Assembly: GCA_963782415.1 (NCBI GenBank) | Contig: CAWAJT010000008.1 | Location: 1-64,000, forward strand | Source: Bog-473 sp963782415 | GTDB taxonomy: Bacteria; Actinomycetota; Acidimicrobiia; Acidimicrobiales; RAAP-2 | Length of the DNA: 64,000 nt | Direction of reading: 5' to 3' | Part shown: positions 26,066 through 34,619 of the stretch, in pieces | How the letters are laid out: every line of letters begins with the position of its first letter | Position numbering within the stretch: position 1 is the stretch's first letter | Position numbers and translations under genes: made by a program | Notes under the pieces: generated by a model | Databases searched by the model: none | Seen by the model: the letters and a program-made list of their open reading frames with translations, nothing else | What the model was told of the DNA's origin: nothing

Positions 26066-27010
26066 GTGGCGCCGGACTCGACCACGTCCCCGATGCTGCG
26101 CTGCGAGAGCCTGCGCAAGCGCTACGGCGCGCGCCAGGCCGTCGACGGCGTGTCCTTCGTCATCGGCGAGCGCGAGTGCTACGGCCTGCTCGGACCCAAC
26201 GGCGCCGGCAAGACCACCACCATCTCCATGCTCTGCGGCCTGATCGCGGCCGACGAGGGCGACGTCACCGTCGCCGGCTTCGCCGGGGGCACCCTGGCGG
26301 CCAAAGCCGTCATCGGCTTCGTTCCCCAGGACCTCGCGCTGTACCCGGACCTCTCGGCCATAGAGAACCTGACGTTCTTCGGGCAGCTCTACGGGTTGGC
26401 GGGCAAGGAGCTCGAGGCGCGCATCGGCGAGACGCTCGAGCTGGTCGGGCTGGCCGATCGCGGCAAGGACCGCATCGGCACCTACTCGGGGGGCATGAAG
26501 CGGCGGGCCAATATGGCGGCGGGGCTGCTGCACCGGCCGAAGCTGCTCGTCCTCGACGAGCCCACCGTGGGCGTTGACCCGCAGAGCCGCAACGCCATCC
26601 TCGAGACGGTGGGGCGGCTCGGCATCGCCGTCTTGTACACCACGCACTACATGGAAGAAGCCGCCAGGCTGTGCGATCGCATCGGCATCATCGACGACGG
26701 CCACCTCATCGCCGAGGGCACGGCCGATGCGCTCATCCGCACGCACGGCGGGCGCGACAAGGTGCACCTGGCCTGTGACCCGGCCGCGCTCGACGAGCTG
26801 GCCGCCGCCTGCCGCGTGCTCACCAACATCCATGACGTCCACGAGGTCGACGGCCATCTGGAGCTGGCGACGGACCACGGCCCGGCCGTGCTCTCGGCCG
26901 TGGTGGCGGTGGCGACCCGGCACGGCATCGACCTCACCGGGGTGGAGGTGCGCTCGCCGAATCTCGAAGACGTGTTCTTGAGTCTGACGGGCAAGGACCT
27001 GCGCGACTGA
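26066..27010 (+). CDS. ABC transporter ATP-binding protein without an adjacent permease
   Basis: The protein of about 314 residues has Walker A GPNGAGKTTT, the Q-loop VPQDLALYP, the signature TYSGGMKRR, Walker B LLVLDEPTVGVD and the H-loop His in YTTHYMEEA. The C-terminal part (LEDVFLSLTGKDL) is typical of Drr/Nod-type export ATPases. Such an ATPase needs a membrane partner, but the next gene is an SDR on the other strand and the gene before is a hydrolase. The partner must lie elsewhere. I chose GTG 26066, four bases after the previous stop; ATG 26033 inside that gene is possible. The gene ends in a 14-base tandem duplication that repeats its stop codon. Confidence 0.88.
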   Translation: MAPDSTTSPMLRCESLRKRYGARQAVDGVSFVIGERECYGLLGPNGAGKTTTISMLCGLIAADEGDVTVAGFAGGTLAAKAVIGFVPQDLALYPDLSAIENLTFFGQLYGLAGKELEARIGETLELVGLADRGKDRIGTYSGGMKRRANMAAGLLHRPKLLVLDEPTVGVDPQSRNAILETVGRLGIAVLYTTHYMEEAARLCDRIGIIDDGHLIAEGTADALIRTHGGRDKVHLACDPAALDELAAACRVLTNIHDVHEVDGHLELATDHGPAVLSAVVAVATRHGIDLTGVEVRSPNLEDVFLSLTGKDLRD

Positions 27011-27028
27011 ACAGGCGCGACTGATCAG
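27001..27028. repeat. Two 14-base tandem copies across the ABC ATPase stop codon
   Basis: GCGCGACTGAACAG is followed at once by GCGCGACTGATCAG. The gene stop TGA (27008-27010) is inside the first copy, and the second copy holds a TGA shifted by 14 bases, that is in another frame. Confidence 0.8.
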
Positions 27029-27070
27029 GCGGGCCGATGTGACCTCGCCGTCGGCGCCGGGACGCTCGAC

Positions 27071-27835
27071 TCAGAAGCTGCGCACGTGGACCGTGTCGAG
27101 GCGCTGCTCGCGGGGACGGGTCACGATGAACACGTGCACATCGCCGATGTTGTCGACGGTCTGCCCGCTGGTGCGACCCAGGACCTCGGTCAGCAGACCC
27201 CGCTCGTTCCACAGGGCATAGGCGGCCGCGGCGTGGTCGGGGTCCCACGCATAGTCCGTGGCGCCTCCACCGGCGCCCGCCGCCGTGCCCTGTACCACCG
27301 TCGTCACCCGGATGTCGTCGTCGCGCACCTCCTGGGCCAGCACCTTGCCGAAGGCCTCCAGCGCGGCCTTGGAGGAGACGTACATCGACAGCATCGGGAA
27401 CGGGTGCAGCGTCGACTCGCTCGACGTGTTGACGATGTCACCGCCGCCGGAGGCCCGCAGGAGCGGTATGGCGGCGCGCGAGGTGTACACCGGGCCGAAG
27501 AAGTTGGTCGCCATCTGGCGGGTGATGTCCTCGTCGCTCAGCACCTCGACGGCGCAGGGTCGGTAGACGGCGGCGTGGTTGACCAACACGTTGATCGAAC
27601 CGAAGCGGGTTGCCACCTCCTCGAAGGCGGCCCGCACGCTGTCGGGGTCGCCGACGTCGGTGGGGATCGGCACGACGGACGACCCGAACTCGCCGGCCAC
27701 ATCCTCGAGACGGGCCCGGGCCCGGGCCAGCATTACGACGGTCGCACCCTCTTGGACGAAGCGCCGGGTGATGCCGACGCCCGATCCGCTCGAGGCGCCC
27801 GACACGACGGCGACCTTTCCCTCCATGCTTCCCAT
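27071..27835 (-). CDS. Short-chain dehydrogenase/reductase
   Basis: The 254-residue classical SDR has AVVSGASSGSGVGITRRFV (TGxxxGxG-like), VLVNHAAVY for the NNAG position, and the catalytic IVNTSSESTLHPFPMLSMYVSSKAALEAF (Ser, Tyr-x3-Lys). The substrate-binding tail is longer than in simple reductases and ends RLDTVHVRSF. ATG at 27835 follows CAGGAGCG, a fair ribosome binding site. It should oxidise or reduce an alcohol or ketone with NAD(P)(H). It lies downstream of the acyl-CoA synthetase on the same strand, with a 17-base tandem repeat between the two. Confidence 0.9.
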   Translation of the reverse strand: MGSMEGKVAVVSGASSGSGVGITRRFVQEGATVVMLARARARLEDVAGEFGSSVVPIPTDVGDPDSVRAAFEEVATRFGSINVLVNHAAVYRPCAVEVLSDEDITRQMATNFFGPVYTSRAAIPLLRASGGGDIVNTSSESTLHPFPMLSMYVSSKAALEAFGKVLAQEVRDDDIRVTTVVQGTAAGAGGGATDYAWDPDHAAAAYALWNERGLLTEVLGRTSGQTVDNIGDVHVFIVTRPREQRLDTVHVRSF

Positions 27836-27867
27836 TGCGCCGCTCCTGGTCTCTCGGCCTGAACGCT

Positions 27868-27935
27868 TCGTCCGGTCGCTCAGCTCGTCCGGTCGCTCAG
27901 CTCGTCCGGTCGCTCAGCTCGTCCGGTCGCTCAGC
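27868..27935. repeat. Four perfect 17-base tandem copies at the synthetase 3' end
   Basis: The unit TCGTCCGGTCGCTCAGC occurs four times without mismatch at 27868, 27885, 27902 and 27919. The synthetase stop codon (complement of 27914-27916) lies in the third copy, and every copy has the same TGA. Since 17 is not a multiple of three, the copies put stops in all frames. Confidence 0.95.
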
Positions 27936-29411
27936 TCGTCGCGCAGCACCCGCCGGAGCAGCTTGCCCGTCGGCGAGTAGGGGAGCTCGTCGCGGAACTC
28001 AATGACGCCGGGCATTTTGGTCGAGCGCAGCCGCTCGCGGACCCATGTCTGCAGATCGGCGCTCGACACGACTGCGCCGGGGTGCACGACGACGGCGGCG
28101 GCGACCGCCTCGCCCCATTCGGCGTCGGGGATACCGATCACCGCCGCCTCGGCGACGTCGGGATGCGCCATGAGCACCTCTTCGATCTCGCCCGGCGAGA
28201 TGTTCTCGGCCCCCCGCACGATCACGTCGTCGAGCCGGCCATCGATGTAGAGGAACCCGTGCTCGTCGAACCAGCCGGCGTCGCGCGTCCGGAACCACCC
28301 GTCGTCGGTGAGGGTGTTGTTCCCGACGTACTCACCGGCGACCTGCTCGCCGCGCACCCAGATCTCGCCCTTCTCGCCCTGCGGCAGCACCTCGTCGTCA
28401 CTGCCCCGGACCTCGACCTCAATGGACGGGAGGGGTTGTCCCACCGAGCCCAGGCGGGCCCGGATGACCGGGTCGTCGCTGGCGAAGGCCTGGCGGTGGT
28501 CGTCCGGTGTCAACATGGCGATGGTCGAGCTGGTCTCGGTCAGCCCGTAGGCGTTGACCAGGTCGACCTGGGGCATGTCGCGCAGCGTGCGCTCGACGAG
28601 TTCGAGCGGCATGCGCCCGCCGCCGTAGGAGAGGTGGCGCAGCGCCGGCAGTTCCACCCCGCTCACCTCGACGGCATGGAGGATGCGGCCCAACATGGTG
28701 GGCACGACCATGGCGTGGGTGATGTGCTCGGAGGCGGCCTGGCGCACCCATTCGTCGGCGTCGAACGTCGGGAGGTACATGATGCGGCGCCCGCCGTAGA
28801 GCGAGCTCAGCACGGCGGCAACGCCGGCGATGTGGTACGGCGGCACGCAGATCAGCTGGGCCTCTGTCGGCTCGCAGCCGAGGAACTCGACGCTGGTGAT
28901 GATGTAGGAGACGAGGTGCCGATGGCGCAACACCGCGGCCTTCGGATCCGACGTCGTCCCGCTGGTGAAGAGCAGCACCCCGACCTCTTCGGGGTCGACG
29001 AAGGGGTGCTCACCGGTGACCGGCTCGGCGATGGCCGCCGCGAGCTCGCCCTTGGTGATGACGTTCCCGGCACCGCACGAACCGAGGCGCGCCACCTCGC
29101 CGTCGTCGGCGATCATCAGGCCGCCCGGGACGCGACCGAGGATCCCGGTCAGCTGTTCGTCCGGGGCCCGGTAGTTGATGGGCGAGAACGGCAGGCCGGC
29201 GAGGGCGGCGCCGAAGAGCGCGACGGGAAGCAGATCGGAGTTCAATCCGAAGTAGCCGACGAGGTCGGTCCCGCTCTTCTCGAAATAGATCGCCGCCCGG
29301 CGGGACCGCTCGAGCAGCTCGGCCGCGCTCGATGCCGCCGTCGTGCGAGCCGAGGACGATGCGCTCGGGATCGCCCTCGGCGACCATCTCGAGCAGCATG
29401 GCGATGTTCAT
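27914..29411 (-). pseudogene. Acyl-CoA synthetase (AMP-binding family), frameshifted near the N-terminus
   Basis: The gene activates a carboxylic acid to acyl-CoA with ATP. The long frame (from about 29330 down) has LLFTSGTTSDPKAAVLRHRHL (AMP-binding motif), VNAYGLTETSS, WFRTRDAGWFDEHGFLYIDGRLDDVIVRGAENISPGEIEEVL and the C-terminal PYSPTGKLLRR with the catalytic Lys. The N-terminus MNIAMLLEMVAEGDPERIVLGSHDG starts at ATG 29411 in another frame. The link SAAELLERSRRAAIYFEKSGTDLVGYFGLNSDLL shows that a single-base indel near 29330-29340 separates the two. Repaired length is about 498 residues. Its 3' end lies in a tandem repeat. Confidence 0.85.
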
Positions 29412-29424
29412 GCGGGCCCGGTCC

Positions 29425-29736
29425 TCAGTCCGAGGCGGGCAGCGGCTTGGCGCCCTTGACGTCGAGCACCGTGTCGCCCACCGAAATGGAGCCGGCGCCG
29501 GCCTTGGTGCACAGCAGCTCCAGGCCGAGTGCGTCGTCGCTGTAGCGCTTGCCCAGCTGGGTGCCGCCGTCGAACCCCGCCGCAATGGCCTCGGAGGCGG
29601 GTTCGGCGTCGGCCGCCACGAAGGGATGCCCCCCGCAACGCAGGTCGACGGGCTCGGCCGGCGCCTTGACGACCACGACCTGACAGGCATCGGTCGCGCT
29701 ACGCAGCTTCAAGCCTGCCTTCAATTGGATAGCCAC
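29425..29736 (-). CDS. Small conserved actinobacterial protein of unknown function
   Basis: The 103-residue soluble protein has the segments DPVDLRCGGHP-like (EPVDLRCGGHPFVAAD), GTQLGKRYSDDALGLELLCTKAGAGSISVGD and the end AKPLPASD. I recall such small proteins beside acyl-CoA synthetase genes in actinomycetes, but no function is known. Two Cys residues are spaced too far for a simple zinc ribbon. The GTG start at 29736 has GGAAGGA five bases upstream, which is a good site. The stop is 13 bases before the synthetase start, so the two are very likely one operon. Confidence 0.75.
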   Translation of the reverse strand: MAIQLKAGLKLRSATDACQVVVVKAPAEPVDLRCGGHPFVAADAEPASEAIAAGFDGGTQLGKRYSDDALGLELLCTKAGAGSISVGDTVLDVKGAKPLPASD

Positions 29737-29907
29737 CGCGGTCCTTCCATGTTGGGGTTGAGGGGGGTTGTTGTCGATCCCGTTGTCGATCCGCCGTTCC
29801 GACCCCGGCCGGACAGACGCAGACCCCTATTCTGCCGCCCCCGGCTGCCCCGCGGCCAAAGGAGGCACGCTGCACTCCCACCAGGGCCGCCGCCCGCCCC
29901 TCGGCGG

Positions 29908-30945
29908 CTACGAGAGGGAGCGCACCTTGTGGGCCAGCGCGCCCCATCGCTCGAAGGCGTCCGGGCGACGCACCACGTCGGAGCCGGTGAAGTAGCTGAC
30001 GACGCGGGTCGCCACGCCGCCGTACTTGGCCACGATGGTGTCGGCGATGTCGTCCCAGGTCCCCTCGGTGACGAAATGCTCCAGCAGCTCGTCGTCGATG
30101 ACCGCCGCCATGCCGGGGATGTCGCCCGCCCGCTGGCGCTCGCGGATGAGATCGGTCGTCCCCTCGCGGTCGAGCTGGTCGAAGATGAAGGCGTAGTTGG
30201 GCGTCGACCCGTAGAAGGCCACCTGCACCCGGGCCAGCTCGCGCCAGCGCCCCCGCTCCTCTTCGGTGTCACCGACGACCAGGAAGGCCGGCACAATGAC
30301 CTCGAGGTCCTCGACGCCGCGTCCGGACCGCTTGGCTCCCGTCTCCAGGTTCGGCAGCACCGTCTCGCGCAGGTAGGTCGGCGTGTTGAGCGGGTGCACG
30401 TGGACGCCGTCCGCCACCTCGGCCGCCATGCGGAGCATCCAGGGGCTGACGGCGGCGACGTCGACCGGCGGGTCGTCGCAGGCGATCGGACCCGGTGCCC
30501 ACGTGGGTGGCAGCAACGACAGGTTGTAGAACTCGCCCTCGACGGCCAGGGGTGCACCGTGGCGGAACGACGCGAAGATCGCCTTGACGGCGAGGACGTA
30601 TTCGCGCAGGCGCGGCCCCGGGTGCTCGAAGGCCGAGCCGTAGCGCCGCTCAATGTGCGCCCGCACCTGGGACCCCAGGCCGAGCCGGAAGCGGCCCCCG
30701 CTTGCCTCCGCCAACTCCCACGCCGTGGAGGCCGTCACCATGGGGCTGCGCGGAAACGCCACCGCGATCCCCGTGAGGATGTCGATGTCGGCGGCGGTCG
30801 CCAGCGCGCCACAGGTCAGGTACGCCGTGCGCCCCGCCTCGGTGACGACCAGACCCGAGAGCCCGGCCGCGGCGGCCCGGCGCCCGAGGTCGGCGGCCTG
30901 GCGGAGCGGCTGGGCCGGCACCATGGCATCGAACGTCAGCGCCAT
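29908..30945 (-). CDS. LLM class F420-dependent oxidoreductase (TIGR03617 type)
   Basis: The 345-residue protein starts MALTFDAMVPAQPLRQAADLGRRAAAAG and has GIAVAFPRSPMVTASTAWELAEASGGRFRLGLGSQVRAHIERRYGSAF. This arrangement is that of the luciferase-like family modelled as TIGR03617, which is predicted to use F420. The late WDDIADTIVAKYGGVATRV block is complete. The reading frame is open further upstream and joins the dioxygenase gene before it without a stop; I treat them as separate because ATG 30945 begins the conserved domain. The substrate is unknown. Confidence 0.88.
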   Translation of the reverse strand: MALTFDAMVPAQPLRQAADLGRRAAAAGLSGLVVTEAGRTAYLTCGALATAADIDILTGIAVAFPRSPMVTASTAWELAEASGGRFRLGLGSQVRAHIERRYGSAFEHPGPRLREYVLAVKAIFASFRHGAPLAVEGEFYNLSLLPPTWAPGPIACDDPPVDVAAVSPWMLRMAAEVADGVHVHPLNTPTYLRETVLPNLETGAKRSGRGVEDLEVIVPAFLVVGDTEEERGRWRELARVQVAFYGSTPNYAFIFDQLDREGTTDLIRERQRAGDIPGMAAVIDDELLEHFVTEGTWDDIADTIVAKYGGVATRVVSYFTGSDVVRRPDAFERWGALAHKVRSLS

Positions 30946-30988
30946 GGGTCCGTCCGCCCGCTTGGACGCGTCGGTGGTGTCACGCCGC

Positions 30989-31779
30989 TCACGTCGCCTC
31001 CACCGGCACGGCGCGCCCCCGCGCCGGACGGCGACCCAGTCGTTGGTCGACGGGAAGTACTCCTCGGAGTGGTCGACGGTGCCGGCGGCGGCGTAGTGGT
31101 ACACCATGGCGGCCCGGATCCCGTCGGAGTCGTTGTCCGTCGAGCAGTGCATGAGGTGGCTGTCGAAGACGAGCAGGTCCCCCGGATCCATCAGGACCGG
31201 CTCGGACGCCCCCATGTCGTGGTCGACGATTTCGAAGTAGCCGAAGTTGGCGCCCGGGCGACGATCGGGGACGTGCGTGTGCACCGGCTCGGTTTGCGAG
31301 CCGGGCAGCACATGGAGGCACCCGTTGACGAGTGTCGCCCGCGTGACCGCCAGCCAGATGCCGACGACGGGCCGCGCCGGCTCGAAGGGGAAGTAGAAGG
31401 AGTCCTGGTGCCACGGCTGCCCCCACGCGCCCGGCGTTTTGAAGATGAACTGCGACAAGAAGACGTCGATGTCCGGGCTGATCAGTTCCGCCACGACGTC
31501 GACCACATCGGCCGAGTGGGCGAAGCGGGTGAAGACCGGGTCGCGGTGCAGCCGGAAGATCTTGGAGACCCCGTCCTCGGGTTGCTCGGGCGCGATGTCC
31601 GCCTTGTTGCTCTCGGGCAGGATCTTGACGCCGATGTCCTCGGCCAGCGCGGGATCGCGGACCACCTCGGTCACGCGCGCCAGCATGGCGGCGCCGACGG
31701 ACGGATCGGCGAAGCCGCCGATCCGGACGAAGCCGCGCTCGGTCCACGAGGTGCGCTGGTCGGCCGTCAGCACCGGCAT
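30989..31779 (-). CDS. Phytanoyl-CoA dioxygenase family protein, C-terminus uncertain
   Basis: The protein is an Fe(II)/2-oxoglutarate-dependent PhyH-like dioxygenase. WHQDSFYFPF carries the His-x-Asp iron pair, and HVLPGSQTEPVHTHVPD and DLLVFDSHLMHCSTDN give the second His and the 2-oxoglutarate region. After STNDWVAVRR the frame runs on, without stop, into the luciferase-like gene. In another frame it would end AVPVEAT at 30989, which looks like a natural family ending. A base indel in the CCCCC run near 31015-31020 is the likely cause. It overlaps the stop of the preceding PhyH gene by one base (TGATG), so translation is coupled. Confidence 0.8.
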
Positions 31780-32606
31780 CAGGCCATCGGCACCGCGGGC
31801 GGGCCGGGCAGCGCGCCGTCCGGGCGGGGCCAGGCCAGCGGTGTGACATCGCTGGCGATGACGGCACCCATGGCGATGCCGGCCCGCTCCACCGACGGGT
31901 GCGGGAAGGCTCCCTCGCCCCGGGTGGACCCGTCGGCGAAGTAGATGACGGTGTGCACGCGTCGGACGGTACCGGTCCGGTTGGGCTTGGCCAAGTGGAA
32001 CGTGAGGCCGTGGTGGAAGGCGACCGACCCGGCCGGCACCTCCACGAAGACCGGATCGATCGCCTGCAGCTCGGCGCGGGCCAGCGGGTCGTGGCCGCGG
32101 CCGCTGAAGATGTCGACGAAGGCGCGCACGCCGAGGCGGTGGCTGCCGGGGAGGTAGCCCATGGCGCCCGTCTCGAGGGTGGAGCCGTCGAAGGGGATCC
32201 AGGCCGTCACGGTGTCGGTCTCGACGATCGGCCAGTAGGGATGGTCCTGGTGCGGGTCGGTCTCCCGCCCGCCGGCCTCTTTATAGAGGGCTTGGTCGTG
32301 CCAGAGCCGGACGGCGTCGACGCCGAGCAGGCCGGCCGCCGTCTCGGCCAGCAGGGGATGGAACGTCAGTGGCCGGACATCGGGGCAGTCCTCCCACAGG
32401 TTCTGGCACTGCGTGAAGCTCTGCTCGTAGCGCGACTTGTCGGCCAGGCGCCGGGCGTCGTGCCGGCCGCGCTGCGCCACCCCGGCGTCGACGGCCGCGC
32501 CGAAGCGCTCCCGCTCGCCGGCGGACAAGAGGTCGGGCACCACCACGAACCCGTCACGCCCGAAGTCCTCGACCAGGCGGGGCGTGAGCGCGGCGACGGC
32601 GCTCAC
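31779..32606 (-). CDS. Phytanoyl-CoA dioxygenase family protein
   Basis: The protein of about 275 residues is a second PhyH-like Fe(II)/2-oxoglutarate dioxygenase. RETDPHQDHPYW holds the His-x-Asp pair, TGAMGYLPGSHRLG the turn, and PAGSVAFHHGLTFHLAKPNRTGTVRRVH the distal His and the Arg for 2-oxoglutarate. I chose GTG 32606, which overlaps the stop of the PIG-L gene (GTGA). The next PhyH gene starts in its stop codon. The two dioxygenases differ strongly, so this is not a recent duplication. Hydroxylation of an acyl-CoA or another lipid is expected. Confidence 0.88.
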   Translation of the reverse strand: MSAVAALTPRLVEDFGRDGFVVVPDLLSAGERERFGAAVDAGVAQRGRHDARRLADKSRYEQSFTQCQNLWEDCPDVRPLTFHPLLAETAAGLLGVDAVRLWHDQALYKEAGGRETDPHQDHPYWPIVETDTVTAWIPFDGSTLETGAMGYLPGSHRLGVRAFVDIFSGRGHDPLARAELQAIDPVFVEVPAGSVAFHHGLTFHLAKPNRTGTVRRVHTVIYFADGSTRGEGAFPHPSVERAGIAMGAVIASDVTPLAWPRPDGALPGPPAVPMA

Positions 32607-33427
32607 CCCGACGGATCCCTGTCGCCGCCGCCCGGGCGCACCTCGCGGATGTAGCCCACCAGCTCGTGCGCCGAGGACGCGTCGAGCCACGCCGTGAGGT
32701 CCTTGTCGTAGAGGGCGGAGGGCTCGGGTCCCTGGTCGAGATAGTGGGCCTCGGACGCCATGAAGCGGCCGTCGACCAGGCGCACCTCGGTCACGAGGTC
32801 GGCGTAGGGGTGCGGGCTGGCGGCCGGCGAGCCGAATCCGAACACCCGCTCCGATCCCGCGACGGCGTTCGCCGCCGCCCGCCCCGAGACGAAGGGCCGG
32901 TAGTCGTTGCGCTCCAGCTCACCGGCGTAGGCGTCGAGGATGTGGAGCGCGCGGTCGAGCACCGTGGCGTCGTAGCCGTAGTAGAGGTTCGGCGCCGGCA
33001 GGTCGCCCCAGACGCCCCACATCCACCAGCGCACGCTCGGCGGGAGGGCCGCCATGGCCCGTTGGACGCCCCGGCCGACGCTCTCGTGCGCGTGGTGCAC
33101 GTCGTGGGGCGACGGCGAGACCACAATGGAGGCGTCGTGCTCCTCGACGATGCCCGGCAGTTCGGTGGCGAGCCGGCGCGTGGCCAGGGCGAGGTCGCCG
33201 TCGAGATCGAGGTTGAGGGGCGGGTCCAAGAACACGGGCACGAACCCGGCCCGGCGCGCCGCCTCCTCGGACTCGGTGCGCCGGCGTTCCCATTGCTCCG
33301 AGAACCCCAGGCTGGCGATCAGGCTGACGACGGTCCACCCCCGGTCGAGCAGGTGGAGCAGCGCACCCGGGCAGCCCACCGCCTCATCGTCGGGATGGGG
33401 GGCCACGTGGAGAAGGGTCGGTGACAC
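32603..33427 (-). CDS. PIG-L family deacetylase
   Basis: The protein of about 274 residues is a zinc-dependent deacetylase of the PIG-L/MshB fold. HPDDEAVG (residues 11-18) gives two metal ligands and the catalytic Asp. SPSPHDVHHAHESVGR carries the third His. The rest, FLDPPLNLDLDGDLALATRRL, is typical of this fold. The start is GTG 33427: it is preceded at seven bases by the -10-like TAGTCT and has no ribosome binding site, so it may be leaderless. It heads a coupled set PIG-L, PhyH, PhyH and luciferase-like. The substrate, perhaps an N-acetylated sugar conjugate, cannot be told. Confidence 0.88.
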   Translation of the reverse strand: MSPTLLHVAPHPDDEAVGCPGALLHLLDRGWTVVSLIASLGFSEQWERRRTESEEAARRAGFVPVFLDPPLNLDLDGDLALATRRLATELPGIVEEHDASIVVSPSPHDVHHAHESVGRGVQRAMAALPPSVRWWMWGVWGDLPAPNLYYGYDATVLDRALHILDAYAGELERNDYRPFVSGRAAANAVAGSERVFGFGSPAASPHPYADLVTEVRLVDGRFMASEAHYLDQGPEPSALYDKDLTAWLDASSAHELVGYIREVRPGGGDRDPSG

Positions 33428-33676
33428 GTTCCCGAGACTAGGCGGGGACCGCTCGGGGGGACCTCGGCGGCCACGAGCGAGGCGGTTCATTCGTCGGCCA
33501 CGGTGGCGAGAGCGCAACCCCCGGTGGCCGGAACCGGCGCGAAAGGTCCAAGATGGCGTCATGGCCACCGTCGGCGCCACGCCAGCCACTGCTTCGCCCG
33601 GATCGGCGGCCCGCGACGCTCTCGACGGTGAACGGCGAACGGTGGCCAAAATGGCGGCGAGAGCCTGAGCCAGAGC
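33428..33676. other. Intergenic region between PIG-L and PPK2
   Basis: I see no supported gene here. The last part (33661-33690) has a 12-base imperfect repeat around GAGCCAGAG that runs into the PPK2 start. The region holds the divergent promoters of PIG-L and PPK2; only the -10-like element of PIG-L (33435-33440) is clear. Confidence 0.5.
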
Positions 33677-34492
33677 GTGAGCCAGAGTGGGAGCACCCCA
33701 GCCGAAGCGCCCACGCGCATGAAGCGCAAGGCGTACGAGAAGGAACTGCGCCGACTACACGGTGAGCTCGTGGCGCTCCAGGAATGGGTCAAGGCGACCG
33801 GGGCCAAGATCTGCGTCGTCTTCGAGGGTCGGGACACCGCCGGCAAGGGCGGCACCATCAAGGCGATCACCGAGCGGGTCAGCCCGCGCGTCTTTCGCGT
33901 CGTCGCCCTGCCCGCTCCCAGCGACCGCGAGCGGTCCCAGATGTTCCTCCAGCGCTATGTCCCGCACTTCCCCGCTGCGGGCGAGTTCGTCATCTTCGAC
34001 CGCAGCTGGTACAACCGTGCCGGCATCGAGCGGGTCATGGGTTTTTGCACCGAGGAGGAGTCGCGGAGGTTCCTCGAAGGCGCCCCGTTCGTGGAGCAGA
34101 CGATGGTCGAGTCGGGCATCATCTTGCTCAAGTACTGGCTCGAGGTCAGCCCCGACGAGCAGACGCGGCGGCTCGAGAGCCGCATGAACGATCGGCGCAA
34201 GGTCTGGAAGCTCTCGGACATGGACCTCAAGTCCTACAGCCGGTGGTGGGACTACGAACGCGCCCGCGCCGACATGTTCCGGGCTACCGACACAGCCTGG
34301 GCTCCCTGGTACGTCGCGCACACCGACGACAAGAAGCGGGGTCGGCTCAACATCATCACGCACCTGCTGAGCCAGATCCCCTACGAGCCCCTGGCGTCCG
34401 CCGACGTCCACCTGCCCGAGCGGCAGAAGGATCCGCACGACGAGCACCTGCTGCCCGGCCCGCCGCTGCGGGAGATCCCGACGCCGTTCTGA
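33677..34492 (+). CDS. ppk2: Polyphosphate kinase 2 family protein
   Basis: The 271-residue protein transfers phosphate between polyphosphate and nucleotides. Walker A is GRDTAGKGG (residues 51-59), Walker B is FDRSWYNRAGIERVMGF, and the lid has VSPDEQTRRLESRMNDRRKVWKLSDMDLKSYSRWWDYERARADMF, all as in one-domain PPK2 enzymes. Whether it prefers GDP, ADP or AMP (class I, II or III) is not settled by eye. GTG 33677 is the longest start; ATG 33719 begins just before the conserved domain. A polyphosphate glucokinase gene lies 10 kb away, so polyphosphate is probably a working energy store. Confidence 0.95.
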   Translation: MSQSGSTPAEAPTRMKRKAYEKELRRLHGELVALQEWVKATGAKICVVFEGRDTAGKGGTIKAITERVSPRVFRVVALPAPSDRERSQMFLQRYVPHFPAAGEFVIFDRSWYNRAGIERVMGFCTEEESRRFLEGAPFVEQTMVESGIILLKYWLEVSPDEQTRRLESRMNDRRKVWKLSDMDLKSYSRWWDYERARADMFRATDTAWAPWYVAHTDDKKRGRLNIITHLLSQIPYEPLASADVHLPERQKDPHDEHLLPGPPLREIPTPF

Positions 34493-34497
34493 GTTTC

Positions 34498-34515
34498 CGG
34501 GACTGGCCGGTCCCG
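34498..34515 (+). terminator. Hairpin after the PPK2 gene
   Basis: CGGGAC and GTCCCG form a six-base stem around TGGCCG, six bases after the PPK2 stop. There is no T run. Confidence 0.45.
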
Positions 34516-34619
34516 CCGTCTCAGCCCGCCGCCAGAACCCTGAGCCCGCATCCCGTATTGCGGTCTACTGTCGGCTGCCGCGACCGTGTGGTCGCGGACG
34601 ACGAGGACCGGGGGTCAAC

